Shown here: positions 1 through 11,981 of the stretch, piece by piece
Layout: each line of letters opens with the position of its first letter
Numbering within the stretch: position 1 is the stretch's first letter
From: Auricularia sp. M13
Lineage: Eukaryota > Basidiomycota > Agaricomycetes > Auriculariales > Auriculariaceae
DNA length: 64,000 nucleotides
Reading direction: 5' to 3'
Assembly: GCA_037042915.1 (NCBI GenBank)
Contig: CM073202.1
Span: 3,224,001 to 3,288,000, forward strand
Program-made: the position numbers and the translations under genes
Notes under the pieces: generated by a model
What the model was told of the DNA's origin: nothing
The model's database searches: none
Seen by the model: the letters and a program-made list of their open reading frames with translations, nothing else

Positions 1-5
1 AGTAC

Positions 6-1343
6 TTATACATTGTCTTCGCGACCATCAAGAGAAATTATCTCAGCCTCGTCCGTCCTGTCGCTCCGACCGCTCTCGCCCGTGTGCGGCCGCCCGTTGC
101 GGCTCCACTTCTCGGACATGACGACCATCTCGTCCGGGCCCGACGTGACGCCGCTATTCTGCGTGCCTTTGACAAAGTCTGCCGATATGGAGGTGACCGT
201 GCAATTTGAGGCGGGGGTCGGCACGCTGCAGCGGTACACGATGCGCAGGCCTATGGTCAACGCTCCTAGACACTACAGTAGAGGAATTTTAGCGCTCATA
301 TATATCGAATGGGCCGGGCAGCTCACCATCATCTGCGCGTGAACCGAGAAAAAGACGTTGAAGATCGCGTCGCCGGACGCATAGGTGGCGACGAAGATTA
401 CGGTCGAGACAGCCAAAGGCAGCGCGCTCTCGAAGACGATAGCGGACCAACGCAAGCCTTTCTCCCGTTGAGGTAGTAGATGCGCAAGAAGAAGGAGGAC
501 GAGAAGCAGATTAAGCGCAGAGGAAAGCGAAACGTAAATCGTCGCATAGTTGATTGTTGACGCCGCATGGAACAATGTCGAGGGAACCACGACGCGCAGA
601 ACTGCGACCAGCGAGAACGCTATGCTACTGTGAGCACCGCCGTAATGGCTGAGGATATCGGTTCATCTTACCTGAGGAAGCGAGGTGCAGAAAGACAAGG
701 GGAACTGCGACCAGGGCGCGCTTGTCATACAGAGACCACGTGCGGTGTATCTGCGGGTACGTTAAACGCTGCCATTCAGAGACAATGCGGTGAGACGGAC
801 CAGGAAACCCGCAGACAGGGCATTGATGACGACAAATGCCACATTCGCGATTTTGAATGAGGAGACGTCTCCAGATACGAGATATTTGGCGTCTCGCGCG
901 TTCCTTCAAGAGTCAGTCTTGAACCATCCGGATGCGATAGAAAACATACGGATGTTGGCTGTGGATACCATGAGTATTCAATTTTTAGAGAAAAATGTCC
1001 GTGGCACGTACGCGGTATCGATGAACATGTCCATGATAAACTGAGTGAAGGCAGACATGAAGGTCGTGCCTGCCAAAAAGAGAGCGGTAATGTAGCATCC
1101 GATCGCCAGATACGCGTCAGGCGTCAAGATCTTGCGGCCTCGCGTGACGACAATTTCTTTCAGCACCATGAGGAATAGCACCGCATGGATACCTGAATGT
1201 ATTAGGTTAAAAATTATGATATGCAGGATGCAGGAGGGACAATTACCGTAGACGAAGGCGCCGACCATGCATGAGACGAAGTCGACGTTGTCCTCGTAAG
1301 GGTCGCCGTAAATGGGCATCATCATCGCTGCTGGGTCCGCCAT
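6..1343 (-). CDS. Seven-pass-like integral membrane protein, function unknown
   Basis: At least four exons on the minus strand, starting at the ATG at 1341-1343 (MADPAAMMMPIYGDPYEDN) and ending with TAA at 6-8. A clear first intron lies at 1193-1246 (donor GTAATTG, acceptor ATTCAG) and joins FVYG to IHAVLFLMVL. Later segments at about 625-909, 273-590 and 6-260 carry further hydrophobic helices, including YVSLSSALNLLLVLLLLAH and a helix ending near FIVATYASG. The order (GAF.YG.H first helix, SLSxALNxLLxLL later helix, LRI.YR before a polar tail) resembles a large Agaricomycete family of uncharacterised multi-pass membrane proteins. That assignment is from memory of the family. The cytoplasmic tail is hydrophilic and acidic. 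Inner exon edges are not resolved. No ligand or role can be inferred. Confidence 0.7.
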
Positions 1344-1913
1344 GGTCTATACTGCTAAGGCGGGGAAACGGAGGGAAGTAACGTGCAAAGCGGAAGATTA
1401 TAGTCATGCAGCGAGGGCTGGCCGCAATCGACAGCGGACCGCGCGGGCTCGGCGTTCGCTTCGATCGGGTGATCGGTACTGAACCAGTCTCACGAGAGGC
1501 AGACAGATGGAAGACTTGGGTTGTCGCGCAGACTCGCCATGGTGCTATTTCGATGGACGAATTCGGGCAAACTCAGCTGGTGTCGAAGGTTCCCGTTCGA
1601 GGCAGGGATGCTTCAGACTCCGACGGCGGTCAGACAGCGTTATCTCCGATCGCCTCCGACAAGCTCTGTTTGCCGTGTTTCTACTCTGCAACTCAAGGAC
1701 TGAAAGTAAAAATTTACCCCAAAAGAATCCAGTAGCGCTGAATGTTCAGACCTTGCCATCTCACGATCACGCAGCTATATTACTCAGTGCGAACGAAGAA
1801 ACCGTCGATGCATGCACTGGCAGCAACCCAGCAACAGCCGCAATACCGCAACACGAAAACTCTAATAATATGACATGTCCCTAAGAAGAGAATGACACCT
1901 CCAGCGGCATCAT

Positions 1914-2688
1914 CTAGATGACAATGGCGAGCCCGAGGACGTCGATGAAGATGTTGGCAACGATGACCAAGTGGACCTTCATAGTGAGGAAGCATGTCAA
2001 AATGGAGCGGTCTCAAGCGTGTTTTATATGACGCACCGAGATGAGGAGCTGGAGGTTGAGGATGCTGAGATGGGGAAATCAGAAAGCGAAATGTGCAGAG
2101 TCAAACGACCTTACAAGCTGGCGATAATAGGAATAATGCCAACGACCACGACGGCGAAGATGTTAAGGAAGAGCTGCAGCGATGTCATCATAAATCAGCC
2201 TTGGCACCTAGGCGTCTATGATATGTAACGCACGTTGATTTGCAGATCCAGCAAGACGCTCGCAGTAAGGACCGACGCAGACTGGGGCGAGACGGAGATG
2301 AGCTCGGCGGCGTTGTTGATGGAGTCGGCGACGATCTGCGCGATGGCGTTCACGTCGGACTGGGAGAGGACAATCCCGGAGCCCAGGTTCTCGAGGGTGC
2401 TGGTCGCGCTGGCGAAGGCGGCGGTGATGCTGTTGATGTTGTCGCTCGGATCGGCTCTGCCGACTAGAAAGCAAGGACGCTGTCCGTCAGAGACCGATGA
2501 TGCATGAGATTTGGTGGCCAGTCATAGTACGCACCGAGGTCGCCACTGGGGATCGCGCTGCTCACTGCGCTCTGAAGTTGGGTGATGACGTCCATCACGG
2601 CCGTCGCGCGCTTCTCCACGGGAGAGGCGGCGGTGAAAAGCCCCAGGCTAAGGAAGAAAAGAACGAATGAGAAGAGGCGAGAGTTCAT
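1914..2688 (-). CDS. Small secreted protein, SSP copy 1 (most divergent of four)
   Basis: Starts at the ATG at 2686-2688 with a signal peptide (MNSRLFSFVLFFLSLGLFTA), followed by a Lys-Arg site (SPVEKR) that looks like a Kex2 processing point. Five exons give a central helical segment (NINSITAAFASATSTLEN, ADSINNAAELISVSPQS) and a hydrophobic C-terminal third (LFLNIFAVVVVGIIPIIASL, then ILNLQLLIS, then VHLVIVANIFIDVLGLAIVI) ending at TAG 1914-1916. The layout is the same as in the copies at 41698, 47750 and 51102, but this copy is the most diverged and lacks their shared 5' leader. A hydrophilic first half plus hydrophobic second half and a size near 185 aa recall the Schizophyllum SC15 type of secreted structural protein. 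That is inference from memory, not alignment. Confidence 0.82.
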
Positions 2689-2744
2689 TGCGAATCTGAA
2701 AGGAGGGAAGCTGGTTGTGTGAGGACTGTCTAGGCGATACGTTT

Positions 2745-2756
2745 ACCTTTTATACC
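2745..2756 (-). promoter_or_regulatory. TATA box of SSP copy 1
   Basis: GGTATAAAAGGT on the minus strand, 57 bp upstream of the start codon at 2688. All four SSP copies have such a box 57-82 bp before the ATG. Confidence 0.55.
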
Positions 2757-4859
2757 TGTTCAGCAGTGTGAAATTCGGAGAACGGCGTAGCATGGCCGGA
2801 TACAGGACGGGAGAAGGGTGGGCATGAGAACGAGTTCTAGTGGTATCGCGTGCGGAGTGTTTCGTTGACGGCTCATTGGATATGGTATTTGTCTTCAACG
2901 GTCGCAGAGCAAAAAACACGGCCGTTGTCGAAGCCATCTTCGATTGACTGCATCAAGGAAGAGGCGATGGCGCAGCGGATCGTGGAATACACCCAATATG
3001 TCTTGCACGACACCACGAGACAAGAGAAACCAGGTGCCCGGTGTTCTCGTTCATGCCAAGAACAGGGACAGTATAGTAACGGGATGCTTAAACTGTAGCC
3101 CTGCGGAAACCGGGGCCCTGCATGCGACACGTGGTGTCATGATTTCGGGGAGCGTACTTCAATCCGATCGCACTGTACCAGCAAAATCCGTTCGAAGATT
3201 GAATGGTTTCTGATGGTTCAAGGCCTACAGCTAGTCCTCAGAGAAGACATGAGCGCTGGACATTTGTATGCCAGAAGCCTCCAGCAAGGAACCAAGCCTT
3301 GACAGAGAACGTCACGGCCCGTAGCACACAGTCCCTGGGACTGCAGGGTCATCGTCCGGTTTGCCCGGGCCCGACGCGAACAGAAGGAACGAGATGCCCG
3401 AGCAGCGTGCGCAAGAGTGACAAAAACACGATGGATGACGCGACTTGAGCGCGTCGGACACGGTCACTGCGGCGAGGAGGTCCTGCAACAAGCAAGCAAT
3501 TTACGGTCACGCTTAGTCACTAGTGCCGTTCTTTATCCCCCGAGCGACTATGCCGGCTGATGAAAAAGCTGGCCATGAAATTTTGACCCCATTGGGACGG
3601 TGACGTCAGTTTCCCAGTCATTCCCAATTGTCCCGTTCCTCATCCATGTTCCACCAGGATTCTAATATCCAAAGTTTTAGTACTTGGTAAAAGCCTCAGT
3701 GACATTTCAAGGGAATCCTTGAAGTCCTTGAAGCGAGTGCTTTCACCGTTCGATAGAAGTGACGTCATGGGGCCGAATTTGATATCCAGGTTTGCCCTTG
3801 CTTTGTCAGGATTTTCAACGGATGTCGAGGTTCGAAGGCAATCTCATTGATACAAGAGTGCCCAGAAGGATCTTCATATGAAAGGTCCACAGAGACGGCA
3901 GGCTAGGCTGTATCAGGCTTGGTCATACGCCAGGGCTACGGCCGCGGTTTGCACCAGCGTATAGGAAACGACGACAGAAAGGTCTCCGATGGACTTCTCC
4001 GAGTCAGCATAACACATAGTACATTTATTCTACGTGGTTCAACCCGATGTGGGAACACTGTGAGTGCCACACGAGGTGCGAGGTATCCCTACATGACTTA
4101 CTACGGGGGCAAGACACCCAGATGCACAAAGCTCACCGATCCAGTGAGTGTTTGCTTGCAAAGCGTGACCGTCTGCAAGCCACGGAGTGGCGCACGCATT
4201 GATTGAAGTTGAACTTTAGAGGGAGAGTCTCGGCTTGATCCGTCTCACAAACTGAAACGGTTGACGGAGCCATTTTCTGGCTCCGACGGTCCGTACATTT
4301 TCGTCCTTGTCCACTGCCCCCAAGCGTCGGCTCTCCATGTAAAACAGCCCGCTCTACTGGGTGCGAAAACCTGGTCGGATGAAGCCATTTTAATCTGGGC
4401 TTGTTCTTGGTCCTTTCTGTGCTGGTGTTCCTCTCTGGTTCTTCTCGTCTGCGGGACAAGCTACGGGGCGCAGCTGCTACACAATGCTCCTTAATCTTAT
4501 ACGGGCGGAGAGGACAGGAGCTCTAATTCAGTTCTTCATCATGAGCACGCATTTACGGCCTGATTCAACAAGTTAGGTGTCAGTGCTCTGCCCGACTGCA
4601 ATGATCTCCACACGACTTCAAATCTTTCTCGCTGCCCTCGCATCTCCAACGATTCCAGTGTGCACCGACCACCGTTTTCTCGCACCCGTACTACAATGGA
4701 TCGTGTCTTGTGGGAAATTGTGTGACAAGAAGGAACTCGACAGCTAGTATTTTACATCACTACTCATCATACAGGTAAATCCGATACGCAATGTTCAAAT
4801 ATTCGAGACTTCTGACATCTGCCAGCAGGTATCAAGATTCTGCGAAACACAAGAAATAT
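2757..4859. other. Gene-poor stretch, no supported gene
   Basis: Only short overlapping open frames on both strands, none with a recognisable domain or convincing splice structure. Two TGACGTCA palindromes (about 3601-3608 and 3761-3769) sit roughly 160 bp apart, flanked by loosely inverted AAATT..CCCCAT sequences (about 3577-3608 and 3761-3790). This could be a decayed inverted-repeat element, but I cannot show it. Confidence 0.4.
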
Positions 4860-7800
4860 TCACCGTGCGAAAGACAGCCGCGCCAGCAGGTCTACGCCTC
4901 GCTGAATGTGGACGCGGCGATGCTCCAAGTCTGCCTTGCGCTGCCGTGCGTCCGGCGCACGGGATAGCCAGTGCATGGCGCGGTCTTGGTCCCCGACCTC
5001 AAGCCCGTCAACAAGTGCAGCGCCCAGATCCCGAGCGAGCGGGTTCAGGAATGCCGACACCGTCGTTTGCACCGCCGTATCCAAGAAGCACTGCGTCGCG
5101 ACTGGCCAACGATCGTCAGCTACTCCAAGTCATTCTTGGGCCGCATCAGACACACGCACCATGATAGTACGCGCGCACGGACGCCATCGTATCCAGCGCC
5201 CGCTCGGCCTCGTGCGATTTGGCCGGGAAGAGACGGAGCAGGTCGCTTTCGGTCAGGTCGCCAGGGAACCCCAGCGAACGCAGCACCTCCAGCGCCTCCG
5301 CCGCAGCGCCCCCGCCGTTCCGCAGGATGGATACGGTTGCCCCGTGCCCTTGCGCCGCGAGCGAGGCGTGCCGGAAGTGCGCGCGGAAGATGGAGAAGAA
5401 GTGCTCGTACGCGCCGCCCACGGCGACCGGGACGCGCGCGCTCTCGAGCAGCTCGTCCAGCTGGGCGGTCAGCCGGCGTCTGTGCTCGCGAATTTGTGAC
5501 AGCGCGAGCGAGCTGCGTTCGTCGATGTCAGTTCACTCTGCGAACGGGCCGTCTATGGGACAACTTACTAGATGTGCGTATCAAGGCCGCCATGCGCGTA
5601 CGCTCCGAAGTGGCGGCGCACGCGCTCGTGCAGCTCGCTCTCGACGCGCCGCACCACGGCCTGCACGAAGGCGTGTGTGGGCTGGGTCCAGGGCGCCATT
5701 GCGCCCTTCAGAAGCTGCTGCTGCGCGCTGCAGGCACATCGCCCGTGGAAGTGTACACCGCTGGCACTGGTGGCCTCGTCAGCTCAAGACTCTACTGTTA
5801 ACAACATGGGCGTACTTGGTCATCAACGTCGCCACATCGTCGACAAATAGCTCCTCGCCTGCGCGCTGGGCGAACTCGGTGGCTCCTTCGTTTGCGAGGC
5901 CAGCGGGGTCCTCCAGCCATTGCAAGTCAACCACGCTGCATGCACGTTCCCATGGGATGAACTTGGGTGCGCAGCGCTGCAGTTCCTTCCGAAGAATTTG
6001 CTGCTCGCTTCGTACTGTGGACCAGAACGCTGTGTCATCCACCTTCGTCGATACGGACGACATGAGCTGCGATACATCGCCGCTGAACTGCAGAAGGAGC
6101 TTGAAGACCTCGTTCCTCGCGTCGCCGCGGGTGGACGGCGATTCTGGTATCCGTGTGAGCTCGTCGAATATGGCGTCAAGTCGTTCGGTGGCGAGTGTTT
6201 GCAGCTCAATAATGCTAGCGGGCGTCAGCACTTTCGAAGGCCACGGGAACTGCGCCACACACCGCTGCCGCGTGATCTCGCTCAGCACTGCGTCGAGCTT
6301 GCGCACGAATGCCGGCCGGCCGACACGATGGTGCGCGTGGACGCCGAGGACCTGTTGCAGCGCACTTGACTCGCGCGGGCAGAACCAGCCGTGCATGAAG
6401 GCATGCTCCTCGCCGCGCAGCATACGTGCCCACGGCGCCACGTCCTCCATCCGCTCCGCGCGGGTGAGCACGCCGAGCGTGCGCCCTCCCGCAGGGTCGA
6501 CCTCGCGCGCGAGCCGCACGGCGGACAGGTTGTCGGGTTCGGCTTGAAACGCGTCGGCGTCAGCGTCCGCGCGGTCTGTCCTGGCACTCGCACACCCACC
6601 CTCGCACGACATGGCCAGCAGGATGAGCGTGCGCGGCGACTGCGCGCAGAGCTTCGCGAGGCGCCGCGTCTCGCGGTCGCCGCGCATGCCCGGCAGGTCG
6701 AACACGCACAGCTCCGGCGCGTCCGGCGCGTGCACGTTCACGCAGATCACGTCGCGCGAGAACGCCGCGTGCGGCCCGACGAGCTGCAGCGATGCGCTGC
6801 GCAGCGCGTGCGGCAGCTCGGCGGGGTCGCGCAGCGCCTGCCCGAACGGCTCGCCCGTCACGTTCTCAAAGGTCGCGCTCAACGGGTCGCGATGCCGGAT
6901 GAGCGTCAGCTGGCACCCCACGCGCCCGTGCTGCGTGTCAGCGTGAACATCACTGGACATCTGCGGTCCTGCTTTCAGAAGCTATACTGCCCTACGCTCA
7001 GTCACGTACTGTGTTCGATCCTCTGGCAATGCAAGCTGGAGCCGTTGTCAGTGACTATCGCTCGAAGGGATGGACGAAGAGCTCTCACGCCGATGAGGTC
7101 GCTGACGAGCGCCGTTTTGCCCGCCCCTGCCGGCCCGATGACCACAATTTCGGGAGGGTCGCGTCCCAAGGGCAGTCTGCAACTCATTCAGGAATGCTTT
7201 CGAGGGTGAACACGGGCGCGTACCCTGTGTCCACGAGCGCTGAGAGGCACTCCCCGAAACCTGTGAACAGCTTCGAAGAGGCCGACTCGACCGTGATGAG
7301 GGCCTGGCTGGGGACATGAGTTGAGGCGGGTGCAACATCCGCCGCGAATCCGAGTACGCTCGGTGTGTGGATTTGAGGTACGTCTTGCTGCGGAACTGCG
7401 AGCGGCACGGGCGGTGCATGCTGAGTGACCTTTGCTGCACCAGGGATCTCGACACGGAGCGAAGGAACTCTGCGTTTTCGTCTGCTGCTCGACTTCGCGC
7501 TTTTCACTGACGGCGTAGCCGATCGCGAAGGGTCTTCCTTTGTCGACGGCGGCAGGGGAACGTTGGTCGGGGACACCGATCGCATGACTGGCCCCGAAGC
7601 TGCCCCAGAGTCCGGACTCTGACCCGAGGATAGCATCGAAGCCGAGGAGATGCTGAGACTTTGATCGCTGCATTGCTGAGATGCCGGGCCACTAGTAGGG
7701 CCCGCCAAGCTTGGGGAGACGGAGATGACAGCAATATCGGAGCTAGCGCGCTCTGAGGGCTCTTCGGGAATTGTGGATGGTGGTGCATGCGAAGTGCGCA

Positions 7801-8655
7801 CAGGCGGCGAGGGCGAGCGACCCTGATACCGGAACGGCGAGAGCTGGAAAGACGGTGACGGGATGGAGAACTGGATGGAGGGAGACGGCCGGCACGGCAG
7901 CGGCGGAGGCGACGGGGCATCCGACTGCCCGCCAAAGTGGTCATACGCTCCTCGCGAAGAAGAGGACGTTCTGGAGCTGAGAGACCGCGAGCGAGACCCG
8001 CTGTCCTTCCGGGATGATTCTCTGCGTGACGTCGATGAAGACCTGGAGCTCTTCCTCGTTACGGACCGATCCTCACGAGCAATCGTGGACGGCGGGCTTT
8101 GTTTCTGGATTCTCAAGCCTTCGACGGGGATGGCGGTCTGAATCGGTACAGGCCTGACGTTATACATGTGTTTTGGCTCCTGCATCATATCGTCTGTGAG
8201 GTACGCCAGGTGCGTTGAGTCGGGAGAGGCCATCATCGGCGTGGCTCGGCCCTGGAACGCAATGTGAATGTCCCGCAGCAAGCAGGCCAAATGCCACGCA
8301 CAATGCTGGAGCGGGGCACCAAAAAGCTCCGGATATCCGGGGACGAGACGTCGTACATACCACCTACAGTCGTCGTGGGACTGTCGACGGGTGAGACGGA
8401 GGGCAACTGCGGAAGCGCAGTAGACGGGGTCGATAAAGGCGGAGTCGACGCTGTCAACGTCCTCCCCGGTGAGAGATTATTCCCGAGCAGAACAGTGTCG
8501 TCTGGGGATGGAGATGGAGATGGCGTTTGCCGCGGAGTCCCAGCTGATGGGGACGAAGATGGCGACGCCGCAGACGTCGATGGCGCCCACCCCCGATGGT
8601 ATGGACGCACCGCGCCGTTCCTCGTTGCTACAGACGGTTTTGTACGTCGGTTCAT
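4860..8655 (-). CDS. Dynamin-like protein A: Ser-rich N-terminus, intact P-loop, degenerate G4
   Basis: Large minus-strand gene. The N-terminal region (about 8655-7230) is disordered and Ser/Pro-rich; its first intron is uncertain (a GTATGT donor lies near 8355). It ends in CLSALVDTG and splices over 47 bp (GTACGCGC...TTGCAG) into LPLGRDPPEIVVIGPAGAGK, a good dynamin G1 loop (GPAGAGKT). The next exons give LALPEDRTQY, replacing the usual LPRDSGTCTR (G2), then DLPGMRGD (G3). G4 reads VLTRAERME where the copies at 17870 and 59263 have VLTKPDKTD, so Lys and Asp of TKxD are missing. The stalk continues to FGAYAHGGLDTH, and the GED part holds LDTMASVRAYYHG and a charged helix ending LLARLSFAR before the stop at 4860-4862. 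The reduced G4 suggests altered or weak guanine binding (inference). It lies 335 bp from gene B in the same orientation. Confidence 0.78.
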
Positions 8656-8990
8656 GGTGACGATTTGAGTCTGTGTGTTGCACGGCCCGGGAGGCGCTTC
8701 GTGCTTATAAGCCTCCGCCTCGCGGCCTCCGCGCGATGTCCCGGTGTCTATGTCTGGCCACTCCGCAACACGAGTAGTAGCTCAAGTATGAATCTCGTCA
8801 AACAGTGCAAGACTGCGTACAATCCTGAATGAAAGAAACAGAGAGCGCATCGGATACCGGCACACGGCCCGACCTTGACGTGTCCTTTTAAACGCGAGCC
8901 TCAGCTTCTCAATGAGGCACAACGTGTCCAACTTGTACAGAAACCATATCTCATCGCATGTCTCGAATTCTAGAGTAACACTTGGAGGAT

Positions 8991-11981
8991 TCAAGCTAGC
9001 GCGCAGAGCATCACTTCCTCCCTCGCCCGACGCAGAGCCTCGAGTCGATCCTCAAGCTCGACGCGTTTCGCGGCAACCTCTTTGGGTTCTTCGAGCCACG
9101 TCCTGGTTTCCTTGTGCTTGAGGGCCCTGAGAATTTCCGGTGCGAGGTTCTTGCCCAGGGAACGGATCATGTGCGACTCGATGGCGCGTTCCACGCCGTC
9201 GACGAAACGCTGGTGCGCAACTGTATATGAAAGAATAAGCCAAATCCCAAACCCGCGCGCACAGGTGAGCTTACTCTCGAAATACGCCGCGACAGTCGCC
9301 ATGACGTCCAGTGCGGCCGTGTGTCTCAGGCGGTCAATTCTCGCGAGGCCAACGGGCAGGGAGTGCTCTCTGGAGAACTGCTCGCTCCGCTGATCCTTGG
9401 CCGCAAGGAAGACTTCTTCGTTTCCCACGAACGCGCTGCCTTCCATATTCACGAGAATGCCGATGGCGTCTATGGCGGCGCGATGAGCGGAACGAAGTCT
9501 CTCTTTGACGATGTCCCTAAAATTCTGTCAGTGCGCAGTTCTCGATCACAAGACGGAGAAACAGACGATATCTTCGCTCGGAGACCCGTATAATTCCCGT
9601 ATAGTTCTTCGACGCGTGTAGATAAACGGCTAGCGAGCAACTGAACGATCGATTGGAGCCGTCGATCAGCGATATCCGCCCAAAGCTCTGTGCACTCTGC
9701 AATCAACGCCTTGGAAACCTTCTCGAGTGGCAAATGACCAGGCAACTCATTTGTCCGTAAGCTACAACGAAATGACTGTCAGAATAAGCGAAGCAAATTC
9801 AAGGGATTCACGTACAGCTGCAGGCGAGCTATAATTTGTGCCGAGGTTATACACCTCACATCCTGTATTGCCGTATTGAAGGGCTCGTTACCAGGCAGAT
9901 GGCTCTCAAGTGACACTGGATTGGTGTGACGAGGGGGAGTTGCCCGCGGGGAAGCTCTCGCGGGCTCTGGGGCGCCCATAGATGGTGCTCGGCCAAGGAA
10001 TGGCGACCGAGGCGGGAATTCATACGAGCATTGTGAATATGGTCTCTCGCTGGGTGCGATGGATGGGGCCCTACAGAACTGGATTTCGTTTAAGCTGCTC
10101 CAGCCAGGTCCTGTGGGAGCTGGCGCGCGTATCCGATCAGTATGGTACTCTGGCATTGGCGCCATGTGAGGTGTATCGGGCGACTGGACGCTGAGCTGTG
10201 GAATCGTCTTCTTGAGCTCCCTCGACAGGGCAGCATACTCGCTGCGAATGCTCTCGGCAAAGCCGATGGCCCCGTCGCGTTTGCTCGAGATGCCAAAGAT
10301 GTCCCCCGCAAACTCTGCGGCCAAGCTCATGAGTTTGGCGGTCGCGTCGCTGTACTTGGCAGGCAAGACGTTCAGCTCTGCGCGGACCTCGTCGATGCGC
10401 GACTTGAGGCTTTTCATCGTCTCGGAGATTCTGAACAAAGATATGTTAAGTAAAGCGGAAAAGACGGAGAGCATAAGACGGGCGCACTTGGTGCGTAGGA
10501 TTCCCGTGAGAATACCGTCGAGCTTCTGCGAGAGCTCGACCTTCCAGTTCCCGGATTCATCGAACGTCTCGAGGACTACCATGGCGTCAACAAGGTACAT
10601 AAATGATAGAGTGTATAAAGGTTGTCACGTACGAATTGTGCGCGCCCCAACTGGATCCGAGTTGACAACGGCGGGCGGCAAAGGCCAGCGCTCGTTGCCT
10701 AAATCAAGGCGTATACATATGAGTTACCCGATAGAGCATGAGCACTCACCAGCCCGGACGACGACGATCGCGCAGGCTTTCCCATCGAGCACGCTTTTTA
10801 CTGAATGCAGCAGTGAATCACCTGAAGTCACGTTCAGTCCGCAGCATAAACTCAAAAATGTCGTATCCACCAGCTAAATCATGAACAATGAGGTCGGCAC
10901 TTCTGTCCCGGTGGGTAACGAGCCGGATAGCGGCGGTCTGATTGGGCGCAGGGAATGCATTCTCGATGTGGTAGAGAGATTCTTGGGCGCGTAGCGTGAC
11001 CTCCCAAACAAGCGGATTCCTATATGAGTTCCAGGTAAGATCGCCGGGCTAAACATGAAGAATCGAGTCTCACGGGACAACTTCATCGACTCGAAGATCA
11101 ACCTAATAGAAAAAGATTGTTTGATGAACAATTGGATGTGCTCCAGCTTTGAAAGATCACGAACTCCCGTCAAAGCGCCTACGACCTGCGCAGAGTTGCC
11201 TCCCAGGTTGAGCACGAGGATCTCCGGGAGGGCGTCCTGTACGCGCGAGCGACTTATGGGCGTCAGCATAGATCATACAGTGATAGGGAAAAGAAAGGCT
11301 CACTCAATGGTCGGCAGAATATCGAGCGCTGCCGTCAGGCTCCTGTAATGACGGAAGCACGTCTGCTCGCGCGACATGATTGGGTTGGTAGCTCGGGCGT
11401 CTACGTCTAACATAATATAGTGTAAGCAAATGCTGATATGCCTGTGGAGGCACGAGCACTCACGGATGCGGGGCGCAGGGGCTGGCTCTGCGAGAATCTC
11501 CTCCACCTTCTCGCACTCCAGTTTCGGGGTGCCATACCCGGCCGGATGCGCTTCCTCAGCTTCGGGCATATCCTCTGGCCACCCGACTAGCAGTTCCTCG
11601 AGCACGGCCTCTGAGCAAAAGAATTAAGTACAAAGCGTTCGTCAAGCTGCATGATGACAAGATCAAGGGCTAACCTTCTCCCCTGCATATGCTCGGCGGT
11701 CTGGGCGGGGGGGACGGCGCGGCCGACCTGGGTTCATAGTGTAGGCTTTCAGCACGACTGCATGGGCGCAATGACATCGGGGAGGCAGCCTGAGATGCCG
11801 CTGATTCAGGAGCCGGCTCGACCCAAGAGTGGTCAGAACGCCTCTCCGGCGACGGTGAGCGATTGCCTGGCCGTGCGAGGGAGACCTCATCAGTGCGATG
11901 CAGACCGAGGTTGGCTTGCTGCCACTGGTCGTAGTACCGTTGAGGCTGCGACGTCGACTGGACACGGCGGTTCTTGCGCAT
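8991..11981 (-). CDS. Dynamin-like pseudo-GTPase B, P-loop lost
   Basis: Starts at the ATG at 11979-11981 (MRKNRRVQSTSQPQ) with a Ser/Pro/Arg-rich disordered region, then short exons (AEEAHPAGYGTPKLECEKVE; RHYRSLTAALDILPT). The G1 exon reads PEILVLNLGGNSAQVVGALT, aligned with PQVCVVGSQSVGKSSLIESI of copy C, so GKS is absent. The next exon has NPLVWEVTLRAQESLY and then LIVHDLAGGYD in place of YDLPG (G3). The G4 region reads MVVLETFDESGNW instead of VLTKPDKTD. The stalk includes SLKSRIDEVRAELNVLPAKY, plus a Pro/Arg-rich insert that is absent in C. The GED section has LDVMATVAAYFE and a C-terminal coiled helix (EDRLEALRRAREEVML). Frames stay open across many introns, which argues for a maintained gene. 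Nucleotide binding is unlikely. It may pair with neighbour A (inference). Several intron edges are unresolved. Confidence 0.75.
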
